Origin: Agrobacterium tumefaciens str. B6
GTDB lineage: Bacteria > Pseudomonadota > Alphaproteobacteria > Rhizobiales > Rhizobiaceae
Assembly: GCF_001541315.1 (NCBI RefSeq)
Contig: NZ_LMVK01000001.1
Location: 558,001 to 622,000, forward strand
DNA: 64,000 bases
Reading direction: 5' to 3'
Shown here: piece after piece, positions 17,006 through 27,643 of the stretch
Layout: the number at the start of each line of letters is the position of its first letter
How positions within the stretch are numbered: position 1 is the first letter of the stretch
Position numbers and translations under genes: made by a program
Notes under the pieces: generated by a model
Databases searched by the model: none
What the model saw: only the letters and a program-made list of their open reading frames with translations
What the model was told of the DNA's origin: nothing

Positions 17006-17281
17006 CTATCGGTAGATTTCACGGCGATGGCCGATTTCGACCACCAGCACGACGAGCTTGTGATCCTGTATATCGCAGATGATGCGGTAATCGCCCACCC
17101 GGTAGCGCCAGAAATTTCCGAGTTCGGAGCCTTGAAGGGCGGCGCCGGTCCTTCGAGGGTTGCCATCTCTGGCAATGCGGTCCGTCAGAAAAGAAACGAT
17201 GCGATTGGCATCGCTTTTCGTCAAAGCGCCCAGTTGCTTGACGGCAGCGCGCTGAAACTCAATTTTCCAGATCAAGATCAC
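17006..17281 (-). CDS. RelE/ParE-family toxin
   Basis: A 91-residue small basic protein with the RelE/ParE fold: IEFQRAAVKQLGALTKSDAN near the N-terminus, then LGNFWRYRVGDYRIICDI and VVEIGHRREIYR at the end. RelE members cut mRNA on the ribosome and ParE members block gyrase; the C-terminal GHRREIYR is typical of RelE-type proteins. The GTG start at 17281 lies inside the antitoxin gene (23-base overlap), so the toxin is made only when the antitoxin is translated. The real start could be a few codons downstream. Confidence 0.88.
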   Translation of the reverse strand: MILIWKIEFQRAAVKQLGALTKSDANRIVSFLTDRIARDGNPRRTGAALQGSELGNFWRYRVGDYRIICDIQDHKLVVLVVEIGHRREIYR

Positions 17282-17492
17282 GCATCACTTCTTCCAGAGT
17301 ATAGGTGCGTTCTTTATTGGCGATGCGCTGCCGCGTCGCCTCCTCCGCAAGATAAAGATCTTCCATATCCTCGATATGTTTCTCGATCGCCTCGCGGATG
17401 TAATAGGCGGATGTGCGGCCGGTGCGCTCGGAAAGCGCCTTCAGCCGCTCATAGGTCTCATCAGGCAGGCGGATGGCCGTCTGTTTGCTCAT
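17259..17492 (-). CDS. ribbon-helix-helix antitoxin
   Basis: A 77-residue antitoxin. The N-terminal KQTAIRLPDETYERLKALSE forms a ribbon-helix-helix DNA-binding domain and the charged helical C-terminus (RQRIANKERTYTLEEVMRDL) would wrap the toxin. ATG 17492 is chosen because the sequence upstream is promoter and operator, not coding. An 18-bp perfect palindrome lies 25 bases upstream and is the likely autorepression site. Pairs with the overlapping RelE/ParE gene as a type II system. Confidence 0.88.
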   Translation of the reverse strand: MSKQTAIRLPDETYERLKALSERTGRTSAYYIREAIEKHIEDMEDLYLAEEATRQRIANKERTYTLEEVMRDLDLEN

Positions 17493-17517
17493 GGGTCGCG
17501 TCCTTCCCGATCCGAAT

Positions 17518-17535
17518 TGGGATACATGTATCCCA
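17518..17535. promoter_or_regulatory. toxin-antitoxin operator palindrome
   Basis: TGGGATACATGTATCCCA is a perfect 18-bp palindrome directly upstream of the antitoxin gene. Its outer bases run into TATAT-like sequence on the minus strand that could be the -10 element, so binding would block the promoter. Ribbon-helix-helix antitoxins typically bind such sites as dimers of dimers. Confidence 0.75.
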
Positions 17536-17649
17536 TATAGCACCGCCTGGCTGCGTGAGCCAGCAAAACCGGAGCCTTTGCGGCTTGCCGCACCGGGCTT
17601 CATCCTCTAATACACCGGCATAATTTCAGGAAAATATCGGATCGGCCCC

Positions 17650-19173
17650 ATGAGCGAAAAAGCAAAAAAGCCTCAGAAACTGAAAGCCCGCCTGCCGCGC
17701 GGCTTCGTGGATCGAACGGCTGCCGATATTCATGCCGTGAATGAGATGATCGAGAAGATCCGCAAGGTCTATGAGCTCTACGGCTTCGATCCGGTGGAAA
17801 CCCCGCTGTTCGAATATACCGATGCGCTCGGCAAATTCCTGCCCGATAGCGACCGTCCGAACGAAGGCGTGTTTTCGCTGCAGGATGACGACGATCAGTG
17901 GATGAGCCTGCGCTACGATCTGACCGCGCCGCTCGCCCGTCATGTCGCGGAAAACTTCAACGAAATCCAGCTGCCATACCGCACCTATCGCGCCGGTTAT
18001 GTCTTCCGCAATGAAAAGCCCGGCCCCGGCCGCTTCCGCCAGTTCATGCAGTTCGATGCCGATACGGTGGGCGCCGCCGGCGTGCAGGCCGATGCCGAAA
18101 TGTGCATGATGATGGCCGATACGCTGGAAGCGCTCGGAATCAAGCGCGGCGATTACGTCATTCGCGTCAACAACCGCAAGGTGCTTGATGGCGTCATGGA
18201 AGCCATCGGCCTCGGCGGCGAGGAAAATGCCGGCCGTCGTCTGAATGTGCTGCGCGCCATCGACAAGCTCGACAAGTTCGGTCCTGAAGGGGTGAGGTTG
18301 CTGCTCGGTCCCGGTCGCAAGGACGAGTCCGGTGATTTCACCAAGGGCGCGGGCCTTGGCGAGGAGCAGATCGAAAAGGTCCTGTTTTTCGTCGGCATCA
18401 AGGACTATACGGCAAGCGCCGATGATCTGGCGAAACTGGTTGCGGGCACCTCGAAAGGCGCGGAAGGCGTTGATGAACTGAACATCATCGGCGCTCTGGT
18501 CTCCGGTGCCGGTTACGATGCGACGCGCATCAAGATCGACCCCTCCGTCGTTCGCGGCCTCGAATATTATACCGGCCCGGTCTATGAGGCCGAGCTGTCC
18601 TTCGATGTCACCAATGAAAAGGGCGAAAAGGTCGTGTTCGGCTCTGTCGGCGGCGGCGGGCGTTATGACGGTCTCGTCTCGCGCTTCATGGGTCAGCCGG
18701 TTCCGGCCACGGGCTTCTCAATCGGCGTTTCGCGCCTGATGACGGCGTTGAAGAACCTCGGCAAGCTCGGCCAGGTCAAGCCGCTCGCTCCTATTCTGAT
18801 CACCGTCATGGATGGCGATGTGGAAAGCATGGGCCATTACCAGCGCTTCACGCAGGCGCTGCGCGCCGAGGGCATCCGTGCTGAAATGTACCAGGGCAAC
18901 TGGAAGAAATTCGGCAACCAGCTGAAATATGCCGACCGTCTCGGCTCCCCCATCGCCGTCATCCAGGGAGGCGACGAGCGTGCCGAAGGCGTGGTCCAGA
19001 TCAAGGATCTGATCGAAGGCAAGCGCCTCTCCGGCGAAATCGAGGACAATGCCAGCTGGCGCGAGGCGCGCGTGGCGCAGGTCAGCGTGCCGGAGGCCGA
19101 ACTGGTGGCGAAGGTCCGCGAGATTCTGGAGCATCAGGCAGAGGACGTTCGCCGCGCCGCCGAAGGGCGCTGA
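17650..19173 (+). CDS. hisS: histidyl-tRNA synthetase
   Basis: A 507-residue class II aminoacyl-tRNA synthetase that charges tRNA-His. Motif 2 appears as [20 protein letters not shown]; the histidine-specific segment is [12 protein letters not shown], and motif 3 follows with [12 protein letters not shown]. The C-terminal anticodon-binding domain spans about residues 380-495. It heads hisS-VOC-hisZ-hisG; the next gene begins 4 bases on. The length is typical for alphaproteobacterial HisS. Confidence 0.97.
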   Translation: MSEKAKKPQKLKARLPRGFVDRTAADIHAVNEMIEKIRKVYELYGFDPVETPLFEYTDALGKFLPDSDRPNEGVFSLQDDDDQWMSLRYDLTAPLARHVAENFNEIQLPYRTYRAGYVFRNEKPGPGRFRQFMQFDADTVGAAGVQADAEMCMMMADTLEALGIKRGDYVIRVNNRKVLDGVMEAIGLGGEENAGRRLNVLRAIDKLDKFGPEGVRLLLGPGRKDESGDFTKGAGLGEEQIEKVLFFVGIKDYTASADDLAKLVAGTSKGAEGVDELNIIGALVSGAGYDATRIKIDPSVVRGLEYYTGPVYEAELSFDVTNEKGEKVVFGSVGGGGRYDGLVSRFMGQPVPATGFSIGVSRLMTALKNLGKLGQVKPLAPILITVMDGDVESMGHYQRFTQALRAEGIRAEMYQGNWKKFGNQLKYADRLGSPIAVIQGGDERAEGVVQIKDLIEGKRLSGEIEDNASWREARVAQVSVPEAELVAKVREILEHQAEDVRRAAEGR

Positions 19174-19177
19174 AGCC

Positions 19178-19546
19178 ATGGCGATCCTTGCGCTCGACCA
19201 TGTTCAGCTGGCGATGCCGGCGGGCCGCGAAGATGAGGCGCGTGCCTTTTATGGTGGCCTGCTCGGCTTTGCGGAGGAGATCAAGCCCGCTAATCTGGCC
19301 GCGCGCGGCGGGTGCTGGTTCAGCCGGGGTTCGATAAAACTGCATCTCGGCGTCGAGCAGGATTTCCGCCCGGCGCGCAAAGCCCATCCGGCCTTTCTGG
19401 TCGATGATCTGGCAACCTTGCGAAAAACACTTGAAACAGCAGGCCGCCATGTGGTTGAGGATGAGCTGCTTGAAGGATATCACCGGTTTTATGTCCATGA
19501 TCCCTTCGGAAACCGCATCGAATTGATGCAACCGCTCGAACCGTGA
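19178..19546 (+). CDS. VOC/glyoxalase-like protein
   Basis: A 122-residue single vicinal-oxygen-chelate domain (DHVQLAMPAGREDEARAFYG, ending FYVHDPFGNRIELMQP). Metal-ligand positions are partly visible: His in DHVQ, His in IKLHLG and Glu in RIELMQ. The substrate is unknown; members include glyoxalases, dioxygenases and resistance proteins. It is wedged between hisS and hisZ with gaps of 4 and 16 bases and must share their transcript, which links it to histidine metabolism by position only. Confidence 0.85.
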   Translation: MAILALDHVQLAMPAGREDEARAFYGGLLGFAEEIKPANLAARGGCWFSRGSIKLHLGVEQDFRPARKAHPAFLVDDLATLRKTLETAGRHVVEDELLEGYHRFYVHDPFGNRIELMQPLEP

Positions 19547-19562
19547 CGAAAAGTACCGTTTC

Positions 19563-20690
19563 ATGCCCCTGATCGACATGCCGGAATTTTCCGGAGAGCT
19601 ACTGGAAGAATTCTCCGCGCGCCGCACGAGCCGTGTGAACACGCCCGTCATCCAGCCCGCCGAACCGTTTCTGGATATGGCGGGCGAGGATTTGCGCCGC
19701 CGTATCTTCATGACGGAGAGCGAGACGGGGACGAGCCTTTGCCTGCGCCCGGAATTCACCATCCCCGTCTGCCTGCGCCATATCGAGACGGCGACCGGCA
19801 CGCCGAAGCGTTATTCCTATCTGGGCGAGGTCTTCCGCCAGCGTCGTGAAGGTGCGAACGAGTTTTATCAGGCCGGCATCGAAGACCTTGGCGATACCGA
19901 TATTGCCGCTGCCGATGCCCGTGCCGTCATCGATGCCACCGGCATTCTGCAGCGCCTGCTGCCGGGCCGGGCGCTTGCCGTTACGCTGGGGGATCAGCAG
20001 GTGTTCGAGGCGGTGGTTGCCGCCCTTGGCCTGCCGCTCGGCTGGCAGAAGCGGCTGGTGCAGGCCTTTGGCGATATGGCGCAGCTCGACGCGCTGCTGG
20101 AAAGCCTCGTGCATCCCAAGCCGATGACCGGTCTTGATGCCCGGGTCGCGGGCCTGCTGGCGACTGGCGACGAGGCGGTGCTGGTCGATTATCTCGATAC
20201 GGTGATGCAGGAGACCGGCTATTCCACCAATGCCAGCCGTTCGCCGCAGGAAATCGCCCGCCGTCTGCGGGAGAAACTGGCGCTTGCGGCCACCCGCCTG
20301 CCGGATGATAGCTTCGCGTTGCTCAAGCAGTTTCTGGCCCTGAAGGCGCCGCTGCCGCAGGCCTCGCAGGTTCTGGCTGATTTTGCCGCAAAGGCGAAGC
20401 TGAAGCTGGATGGTGCGCTTTCCGCTTTCGACAAACGTGTCGCAGCCCTAGCCAATGCCGGTGTCGATCTTGAGACCGTCACCTATGGCGCGGCCTTCGG
20501 CCGTCCGCTCGATTATTATACCGGCCTTGTTTTCGAGGTGGTGGAAGCGGGTGGAGACAGCGTTCTGGCCGGTGGCGGCCGTTTCGACCGGCTGCTGACG
20601 CTGCTCGGCGCACAGGAAAAAATACCGGCTGTGGGTTTTTCGCTCTGGCTGGATCGCATCGAAGCGGTGCGGGGGAGCGACAAGCCATGA
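19563..20690 (+). CDS. hisZ: ATP phosphoribosyltransferase regulatory subunit
   Basis: A 375-residue HisS paralogue without aminoacylation activity that partners short-form HisG to start histidine synthesis and to confer feedback inhibition. Motif-2-like sequence [20 protein letters not shown] and the HisS-like [13 protein letters not shown] are retained; the anticodon-binding domain is missing, as usual for HisZ. Its stop overlaps the hisG start by 4 bases (ATGA), consistent with the proteins forming a fixed-ratio complex. Confidence 0.95.
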   Translation: MPLIDMPEFSGELLEEFSARRTSRVNTPVIQPAEPFLDMAGEDLRRRIFMTESETGTSLCLRPEFTIPVCLRHIETATGTPKRYSYLGEVFRQRREGANEFYQAGIEDLGDTDIAAADARAVIDATGILQRLLPGRALAVTLGDQQVFEAVVAALGLPLGWQKRLVQAFGDMAQLDALLESLVHPKPMTGLDARVAGLLATGDEAVLVDYLDTVMQETGYSTNASRSPQEIARRLREKLALAATRLPDDSFALLKQFLALKAPLPQASQVLADFAAKAKLKLDGALSAFDKRVAALANAGVDLETVTYGAAFGRPLDYYTGLVFEVVEAGGDSVLAGGGRFDRLLTLLGAQEKIPAVGFSLWLDRIEAVRGSDKP

Positions 20691-21379
20691 TCACCATCGC
20701 ATTGCCCTCCAAGGGCCGGATGAAGGAAGACGCTTCCGCCGTTCTGGAACGCGCCGGATTGAAGGTCGCGGCAGTCGGCAATGACCGCTCCTATCGCGGC
20801 CGTATCGAAGGACGGGACGATATCGAGATCGCCTATCTGTCGGCCTCTGAGATCGCCCGCGAGATCGGCGCCGGCACGGTGGATTTCGGCGTGACGGGCG
20901 AGGACCTTGTGCGCGAGGGACTGACCAATGCCGATGCGCAGGTGGAATTTTGCGCCCGCCTCGGTTTCGGTCATGCCGACGTCGTGGTCGCCGTGCCGGA
21001 AATCTGGCTGGATGTGGACAGCATGGCCGATCTCGGCGATGTCGCTTCGGAATTCCGCGCCCGTCATGGCCGCAGGCTGGCGATCGCCACCAAATACTGG
21101 CGGCTGACGCAGCAGTTCTTTTCGCGCCAGCACGGCATCCAGCTTTACCGTATCGTCGAAAGCCTTGGCGCGACCGAGGGTGCGCCTGCGGCGGGGCAGG
21201 CGGATATCATCGTCGATATCACCTCAACCGGTTCGACGCTGAAAGCCAATCATCTGAAAATCCTCTCCGACGGCATCATCGTCCGTTCGGAGGCCTGCTT
21301 TGTCCGCGCCCGCAAGCCGGAGCACGATGGCGATGCGAGGGTTGAGGAGATCGCTTCGCGCATAAGGGCGACGGTCTGA
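20687..21379 (+). CDS. hisG: ATP phosphoribosyltransferase catalytic subunit, short form
   Basis: A 230-residue short-form HisG that joins ATP to PRPP, the first step of histidine synthesis. It begins [20 protein letters not shown] and carries [13 protein letters not shown] and the PRPP-binding loop [14 protein letters not shown]. The C-terminal ACT-like regulatory domain of long-form HisG is absent, so it depends on HisZ, encoded just upstream with a 4-base overlap. A strong terminator follows. Confidence 0.96.
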   Translation: MITIALPSKGRMKEDASAVLERAGLKVAAVGNDRSYRGRIEGRDDIEIAYLSASEIAREIGAGTVDFGVTGEDLVREGLTNADAQVEFCARLGFGHADVVVAVPEIWLDVDSMADLGDVASEFRARHGRRLAIATKYWRLTQQFFSRQHGIQLYRIVESLGATEGAPAAGQADIIVDITSTGSTLKANHLKILSDGIIVRSEACFVRARKPEHDGDARVEEIASRIRATV

Positions 21380-21394
21380 CACCAGACAAAAAAA

Positions 21395-21422
21395 GCCGCC
21401 GGAGCGATCCGGCGGCTTTTTT
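21395..21422 (+). terminator. terminator after hisG
   Basis: A perfect 9-bp stem GCCGCCGGA/TCCGGCGGC with a GCGA loop, followed by a T-run (TTTTTTG) and preceded by an A-run. It can act in both directions and separates hisG from the convergent DoxX gene. Confidence 0.9.
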
Positions 21423-21441
21423 GTTGGTCGATCTATCTGGC

Positions 21442-21888
21442 TCAGGCGTGGGCCACAGCCGCGCCGCGCTTTGCGTCGACGGAGTAGGCGCCAGCGCCGA
21501 AGGCGGCAAGCAGGATGTAAGCGCCGGCAAGCGTGATGTTCTTCACCATCATGATGCCGTTCAGCGTGTTGATCCAGCCAAGAGCCGGCTCAGGCCAGCC
21601 GGGAACGGCAACGGTGCCGCTGTGGAAAACCAGACCGGTGAAGACGCAGAAGACGGCAAGCGCCCAGGCGGCGATTTTGGTCTGGAAACCAGCAAGAATG
21701 GCAAGACCGGCAACGAGTTCGAACAGGCCTGCGACATAGGCAAGCGCGGTTGCGGCGGGCAGGCCGGCGCCGGTGATCATGCCGGCCGTGCCGGCCGGAT
21801 CGACGAGCTTGCTGAAGCCCGAAGTGATGAAGATGAAGGAAAGCAGAATGCGGGCGATGAGAACGAGAACGTTCTGGCTGCTGGACAT
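21442..21888 (-). CDS. DoxX family membrane protein
   Basis: A 148-residue protein with four hydrophobic helices of the DoxX/DoxD-like type (LIARILLSFIFITSGFSKLV at the N-terminus, then a TAMITGAG-like segment and LAILAGFQTK). ATG 21888 is supported by GGAG 7 bases upstream; a longer ORF to 21972 is not. DoxX-like proteins are implicated in quinone-linked redox processes and oxidative-stress response, but the exact role is unknown. Monocistronic, converging with hisG. Confidence 0.88.
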   Translation of the reverse strand: MSSSQNVLVLIARILLSFIFITSGFSKLVDPAGTAGMITGAGLPAATALAYVAGLFELVAGLAILAGFQTKIAAWALAVFCVFTGLVFHSGTVAVPGWPEPALGWINTLNGIMMVKNITLAGAYILLAAFGAGAYSVDAKRGAAVAHA

Positions 21889-22044
21889 GGATATCTCCGG
21901 TAATTGATCGGCGTGTTGCCGGTTTATCTGCAGGGCAATGTCTGGAGACATCAATGTCGGAAAATCACTCATCCATAAAGATGAACAACAGAAGACAAAT
22001 TGTCTTCATTTTGTGAACGGTGGATGGCATCGCTGCAAAAAGCC

Positions 22045-22485
22045 TTAGGCGGCGAAGCGAATATCCTCAAGGCGCGGAAACAGGAAAAGCCCAGATATGC
22101 GCCCCTGCTGGCCGTCTTCGAAGCCGGAAGATTCACCCATGCAGATGACCGGCTGCCGCATTGCCGGCAAGATGGAAAGGCCGGTTGAAAAACAGAAACG
22201 TGAGGGCGCAGTGGAAACCTGCTCGAAAAGTTCCAGCACGCGGGCGTGGTCAGCGCGGTCGTAACAGCGGACAAGGCTCAGCAAGCCGCACTCGCCCGGC
22301 GGCAGGCCGTGCATGAATGATGCGTGTTCGCCGAGCCGGATGACGCCGCTCGAAAGATCGCTGCTCCACTCCTCCGAAATGAAGAAATGCGACATGGTCC
22401 GGGGATCGGGCGTGGTCGTCACCGCCGTTGGCAGAGCATCGTTGCGTCTTGATATTTCAAACAAATCGCGCCCCCGCATGAACAC
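22045..22485 (-). CDS. small PAS-like protein
   Basis: A 146-residue protein that looks like one PAS-type sensor fold with no output domain: EEWSSDLSSGVIRLGEHASF, then a glycine-rich turn, a LSLVRCYDRADHARVLELFE helix and beta strands ending in GLFLFPRL. The pattern (W, short turn, later D-helix) matches PAS_3-like folds. The start is uncertain: GTG 22485, or ATG 22395 (giving MSHFFISEEW, 116 residues). Orphan PAS domains may modulate another regulator or bind a ligand; nothing in the surroundings suggests the partner. Confidence 0.6.
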   Translation of the reverse strand: MFMRGRDLFEISRRNDALPTAVTTTPDPRTMSHFFISEEWSSDLSSGVIRLGEHASFMHGLPPGECGLLSLVRCYDRADHARVLELFEQVSTAPSRFCFSTGLSILPAMRQPVICMGESSGFEDGQQGRISGLFLFPRLEDIRFAA

Positions 22486-23062
22486 GTGCCAGCGCCGCCA
22501 TTTCTAGCGCCACTGCCAGGTTGAACCTTTACCGCCACCCGCAGTCGAACGTGTTTGCCAAGCATCGAAACCCCTTCAATGCTCGCCGCCCAGTCGCGGA
22601 ACCCTTACGGGGGCTGACTTATAGTTTATTTTCCCCTACCTACAACAACCAGTCAGTGAGAAAATCAAAAATATTATGTATTTCTTCTTCAAAATCGCGA
22701 GATTTGCGAAAAAAAAGCACAACTAAATAGCGCACTTATAAGCCGGTCCGAGTGGAAATCAGGCCCGTATGGGGTGGTGATTCGCTCATGGCGCTGCCGC
22801 ATTATTGCATGGGATGGCAAAAAATAGCCGGATAAAATCACGGCTGTTCCAAAACGGGACAATATTTGAGCGCTTCCGCTTTCGGCCTTCAGAATTATGC
22901 AACCGGTTGATTTTATGAGGCATCTCTCGCAAGAGAGACGACGTCCTCCTCGGCCTCGTGCCGAGGATCTAATCACGTCGCGGGAAATCAATCGGTTGCA
23001 GATGCTCGGGACAGGCCCAAAGATGACGCCCCTTTCGTCAAACGTGCAGGGACGGCAAAGAA
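22486..23062. other. 577-base gene-free stretch with a large dyad
   Basis: No convincing ORF is seen between the PAS-like gene and the groEL terminator. The first half is AT-rich (around 22615-22740). At 22897-23000 there is a nested dyad: GCAACCGGTTGATTTT pairs with GAAATCAATCGGTTGC near the far end, ACGACGT pairs with ACGTCG, and the tip is the hairpin TCCTCGGC-CTCGT-GCCGAGGA. It may be a dispersed repeat or a structured non-coding RNA. Confidence 0.55.
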
Positions 23063-23090
23063 AAAGGGCGGTCCGAAGACCGCCCTTTCT
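23063..23090 (-). terminator. terminator of the groESL operon
   Basis: Stem AAAGGGCGGTC/GACCGCCCTTT with a four-base loop; on the minus strand it is followed by TTTTTCTTT. It lies about 20 bases downstream of the groEL stop. Confidence 0.88.
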
Positions 23091-23110
23091 TATTCCAGTG
23101 ACAGGACTGA

Positions 23111-24793
<1,683 letters not shown>

Positions 24794-24819
24794 TTAAGGA
24801 AACGATGGGTTCGGCGAAA

Positions 24820-25116
24820 TCAGCCGATGATACCCATGATGTCGGCTTCCTTCATGATCAGAAGGTCTTCGCCGTTGAGCTTGACTTCGGTGCCCGACCA
24901 CTTGCCGAACAGGACGCGATCGCCAACCTTGACGTCGAGAGCGACGACCTTGCCGGCCTCATCGCGAGCGCCGGAGCCGACGGCGACGATTTCGCCTTCC
25001 TGCGGCTTTTCCTTGGCGGTATCGGGAATGATGATGCCGCCCTTGGTCTTTGCTTCGGATTCAACGCGACGAACGACGACGCGATCATGAAGCGGGCGGA
25101 AATTGGTGCTTGTCAT
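24820..25116 (-). CDS. groES: co-chaperonin GroES (Hsp10)
   Basis: A 98-residue Hsp10 that forms the heptameric lid of GroEL. It shows [12 protein letters not shown] at the N-terminus, the mobile-loop region [20 protein letters not shown] and the C-terminal [18 protein letters not shown]. First gene of groESL, preceded by a CIRCE-like dyad and a sigma-type promoter. Confidence 0.97.
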   Translation of the reverse strand: MTSTNFRPLHDRVVVRRVESEAKTKGGIIIPDTAKEKPQEGEIVAVGSGARDEAGKVVALDVKVGDRVLFGKWSGTEVKLNGEDLLIMKEADIMGIIG

Positions 25117-25172
25117 TGCCTAATCCCTCGATCAAATGACTGCGCGAGCTTTTGGAACTCGCCAGATGGGTG

Positions 25173-25199
25173 TTAGCACTCTCCTTTATCGAGTGCCAG
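25173..25199. promoter_or_regulatory. CIRCE element (HrcA operator) of groESL
   Basis: TTAGCACTC, 9-base spacer, GAGTGCCAG. The left arm matches the CIRCE consensus exactly and the right arm differs from GAGTGCTAA at two positions. It lies upstream of groES, just downstream of the predicted promoter, where HrcA would block transcription at normal temperature. Confidence 0.88.
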
Positions 25200-25207
25200 C
25201 GGAACCG

Positions 25208-25235
25208 AGATAAGGAGGGCATCTGCCGGAGTCAA
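25208..25235 (-). promoter_or_regulatory. groESL promoter
   Basis: On the minus strand, TTGACT (-35, at 25230-25235) and TTATCT (-10, at 25208-25213) are 16 bases apart and directly precede the CIRCE element. The CTTGACTCC context also resembles alphaproteobacterial sigma-32 -35 elements, so heat-shock sigma use is possible. Confidence 0.65.
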
Positions 25236-25485
25236 GAACGCCCTGTCTGAAAAATTTCATGGCTTATGGTTATCAGCGTTCCATGACAGAAATTTCCCAT
25301 GTGCGGATGCGCGCCATGACGACATTCTTTTCGCGCGATGCGCGTCGCATCCATCTACGGGACATTTGTGTTCATGCTGCGTCAGGCGGGGCCGAAGACC
25401 GGTCACTCACCGCTTTTTTCCTTGCCATCGGCGTCCCGCTTTGCGATGTGACGCACACCCTCTTCTCGCATCCGGAAAGCATCTC

Positions 25486-26334
25486 ATGGCCCACCGCATT
25501 CTCACTCTCGGCGAAATCACTGATGGGTTCGACGTTATTCTTTCGGATGTCTGGGGCGTGCTGCACAATGGGGTCAGCGCCTTTCCGGATGCGGCGGTTG
25601 CGCTGCGGGAAGCGCGCAAGGCTGGCAAGACGGTGGTGCTCATCACCAATTCGCCGCGTCCCGCCCCCGGCGTCATCGCCCAGTTGCGCGTTCTCGGCGT
25701 GCCTGATGAGGCCTATGACCGTATCATCACCTCGGGCGACGTTACCCGTGGTCTGATCGCGGAAGGCCCAAAAAAGGTCTTCCTGCTCGGCCCGGAGCGG
25801 GACATGCCGCTGCTGGAAGGTCTCGATGTCGAATGTGTCGGCGAGGCGGAAACGGAATCCGTGGTCTGCACCGGCTTCTTCGACGACGAGACGGAGACGC
25901 CCGAAGACTATACCGAAATGCTCAAGGGCTTCATTGCCCGCAAGGTGCCGATGATCTGCGCCAACCCCGATCTGGTGGTGGAACGCGGCGAGCGCATCAT
26001 TCCCTGCGCCGGCGCCATGGCCGCCTATTACGAACAGCTCGGCGGCGAAGTCCGCATTGCCGGCAAGCCGCATGCGCCGATCTATGAAGCCTGCTTAGCT
26101 GCGGCCAAGGAAGTGCGCGGCGCCTTCGCCAAGGATCGCGTGCTCGCCATCGGTGACGGCATGCCGACGGATGTGAAGGGCGCGATTGCGAGCGGTCTCA
26201 ACCTTCTCTATATCAGCGGCGGCATTCACGCTGCCGAATATACGCTGAACGGCCAGACGGACGAGGCGCTTCTGAACGCCTATCTGAAGGGGCAGGGTGC
26301 AGCTCCCGGCTGGTGGATGCCCCGTCTCGCCTGA
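25486..26334 (+). CDS. HAD-IIA family hydrolase (TIGR01459 type)
   Basis: A 282-residue HAD phosphatase of the NagD-like IIA subclass, the alphaproteobacterial TIGR01459 group whose substrate is unknown. The first motif is seen in VILSDVWGVLHNG: Asp is followed by VW and the usual second Asp is replaced by Trp-Gly, as common in this group. Then VLITNSPRP, and GDGMPTDVKGAIASGLN as the metal-binding motif. ATG 25486 has GGAAAG 6 bases upstream; a longer ORF from 25366 is rejected. The stop lies 47 bases before ribF, so they may be co-transcribed. Confidence 0.85.
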   Translation: MAHRILTLGEITDGFDVILSDVWGVLHNGVSAFPDAAVALREARKAGKTVVLITNSPRPAPGVIAQLRVLGVPDEAYDRIITSGDVTRGLIAEGPKKVFLLGPERDMPLLEGLDVECVGEAETESVVCTGFFDDETETPEDYTEMLKGFIARKVPMICANPDLVVERGERIIPCAGAMAAYYEQLGGEVRIAGKPHAPIYEACLAAAKEVRGAFAKDRVLAIGDGMPTDVKGAIASGLNLLYISGGIHAAEYTLNGQTDEALLNAYLKGQGAAPGWWMPRLA

Positions 26335-26381
26335 GGATATCTCGCCTGAGGAATAGCTGGCGCAGGAATGGATCGATTGCC

Positions 26382-27362
26382 ATGACCGTCTTTCACCGCA
26401 ATGAAAAAAAGGAGCCGCTGCCGGAAGCTCTTCGTGGCGGCGTCATCGCCATCGGCAATTTCGACGGCGTGCATCGTGGCCACCGGGCTGTGCTGGATCG
26501 TGCTCTGGAACTGGCGGAAGCCCGTGGCGTTCCCGCGCTGGTGCTGACCTTCGAGCCGCATCCCCGTTCCGTCTTCCGTCCCGACACGCCGGTCTTTCGC
26601 CTCACGCCCGCGCCGCTCAAGGCGCGCATCCTTGAGGCCATCGGTTTCCGCTCCGTCATCGAATATCCCTTCGACCGGGAATTTTCGCAGCGCTCGGCGG
26701 AGGAATTCGTTCAATCCATCCTGGTCGACTGGCTTCATGCCAGCGCCGTCGTCACCGGCTTCGATTTCCATTTCGGCAAGGGCCGGGAAGGCGGCCCGGC
26801 ATTCCTGATGGAGGCCGGCAAACGCCATGGTTTTGACGTGACGCTGGTGGATGCCTTCCGCGACGAGGGTGCGGATGTCGTCTCCTCCAGCCGTATCCGC
26901 TCGCTTCTGTGCGACGGTGATGTGGCAGGCGCCGCAGGCCTGCTCGGATACCGCTTCACGGTGGAAAGCGAGGTCATTGGCGGCCAGAAGCTGGGGCGCA
27001 CGCTGGGTTATCCCACCGCCAACATGGCGCTCGCCCCGGAAACGGAACTGAAGGCCGGCATCTATGCCGTGCGGTTCCGTCGCCCCGATGGTTCTATCCA
27101 CGATGGCGTGGCAAGCTTCGGTTATCGTCCGACCGTCACAGAAAACGGCGCGGCGCTGCTCGAAACATTCGTCTTCGATTTCTCCGGCGATCTCTACGGC
27201 GAGGTCTGTTCGGTCTCCTTCTTCGGGCACCTGCGCGATGAACTGAAATTCGATGGCCTCGATCCGCTCGTCGCCCAGATCAGGCGCGATGAAGAAGAGG
27301 CGAGAGCGATGTTATCGGGCGTGCGCCCGCTCAGCGCGTTGGATGCGAAGATTGCGTTTTGA
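26382..27362 (+). CDS. ribF: bifunctional riboflavin kinase / FAD synthetase
   Basis: A 326-residue enzyme making FMN and FAD from riboflavin. The N-terminal adenylyltransferase domain has GNFDGVHRGH (ATP-binding His motif) at about residues 26-35 and ends with SSSRIRSLL. The C-terminal flavokinase domain contains GRTLGYPTANM and a GVASFGYRPTV stretch. ATG 26382 gives the family length; the longer reading from 26313 overlaps the previous gene. Its neighbour ileS downstream is a common ribF-ileS arrangement in bacteria. Confidence 0.95.
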   Translation: MTVFHRNEKKEPLPEALRGGVIAIGNFDGVHRGHRAVLDRALELAEARGVPALVLTFEPHPRSVFRPDTPVFRLTPAPLKARILEAIGFRSVIEYPFDREFSQRSAEEFVQSILVDWLHASAVVTGFDFHFGKGREGGPAFLMEAGKRHGFDVTLVDAFRDEGADVVSSSRIRSLLCDGDVAGAAGLLGYRFTVESEVIGGQKLGRTLGYPTANMALAPETELKAGIYAVRFRRPDGSIHDGVASFGYRPTVTENGAALLETFVFDFSGDLYGEVCSVSFFGHLRDELKFDGLDPLVAQIRRDEEEARAMLSGVRPLSALDAKIAF

Positions 27363-27500
27363 TCTGATGAGACCTGTCAGCCCATATTCCGGGCTATATT
27401 GCCGTCGCTTTTCTCTTCCTTTTTGCCGGAAAACCGCATAAACAACCGGCCATGTCCCAATACCGGTTGAAGTTTACAGTTCAGATTGGCCGAATTATTG

Positions 27501-27540
27501 GCCCGGCCTTCCGCCCGCTCTGACGAGCCGGAAGGTCCGG
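27501..27540. terminator. weak hairpin between ribF and ileS
   Basis: CCCGGCCTTCCG and CCGGAAGGTCCGGG can pair imperfectly across a 14-base loop in the 281-base gap. Only a short ATTTT follows, so termination is uncertain; it could instead be part of the ileS leader. No T-box is expected or seen. Confidence 0.35.
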
Positions 27541-27643
27541 GATTTTGGCGCTTGTCATGGCATTTGTCATGGCGCTTTCCGTATTTGCCCCTCTTTGAAA
27601 TTGAGACGGCGCGACCGACACGGCGCGCAACAACGGTACGATT

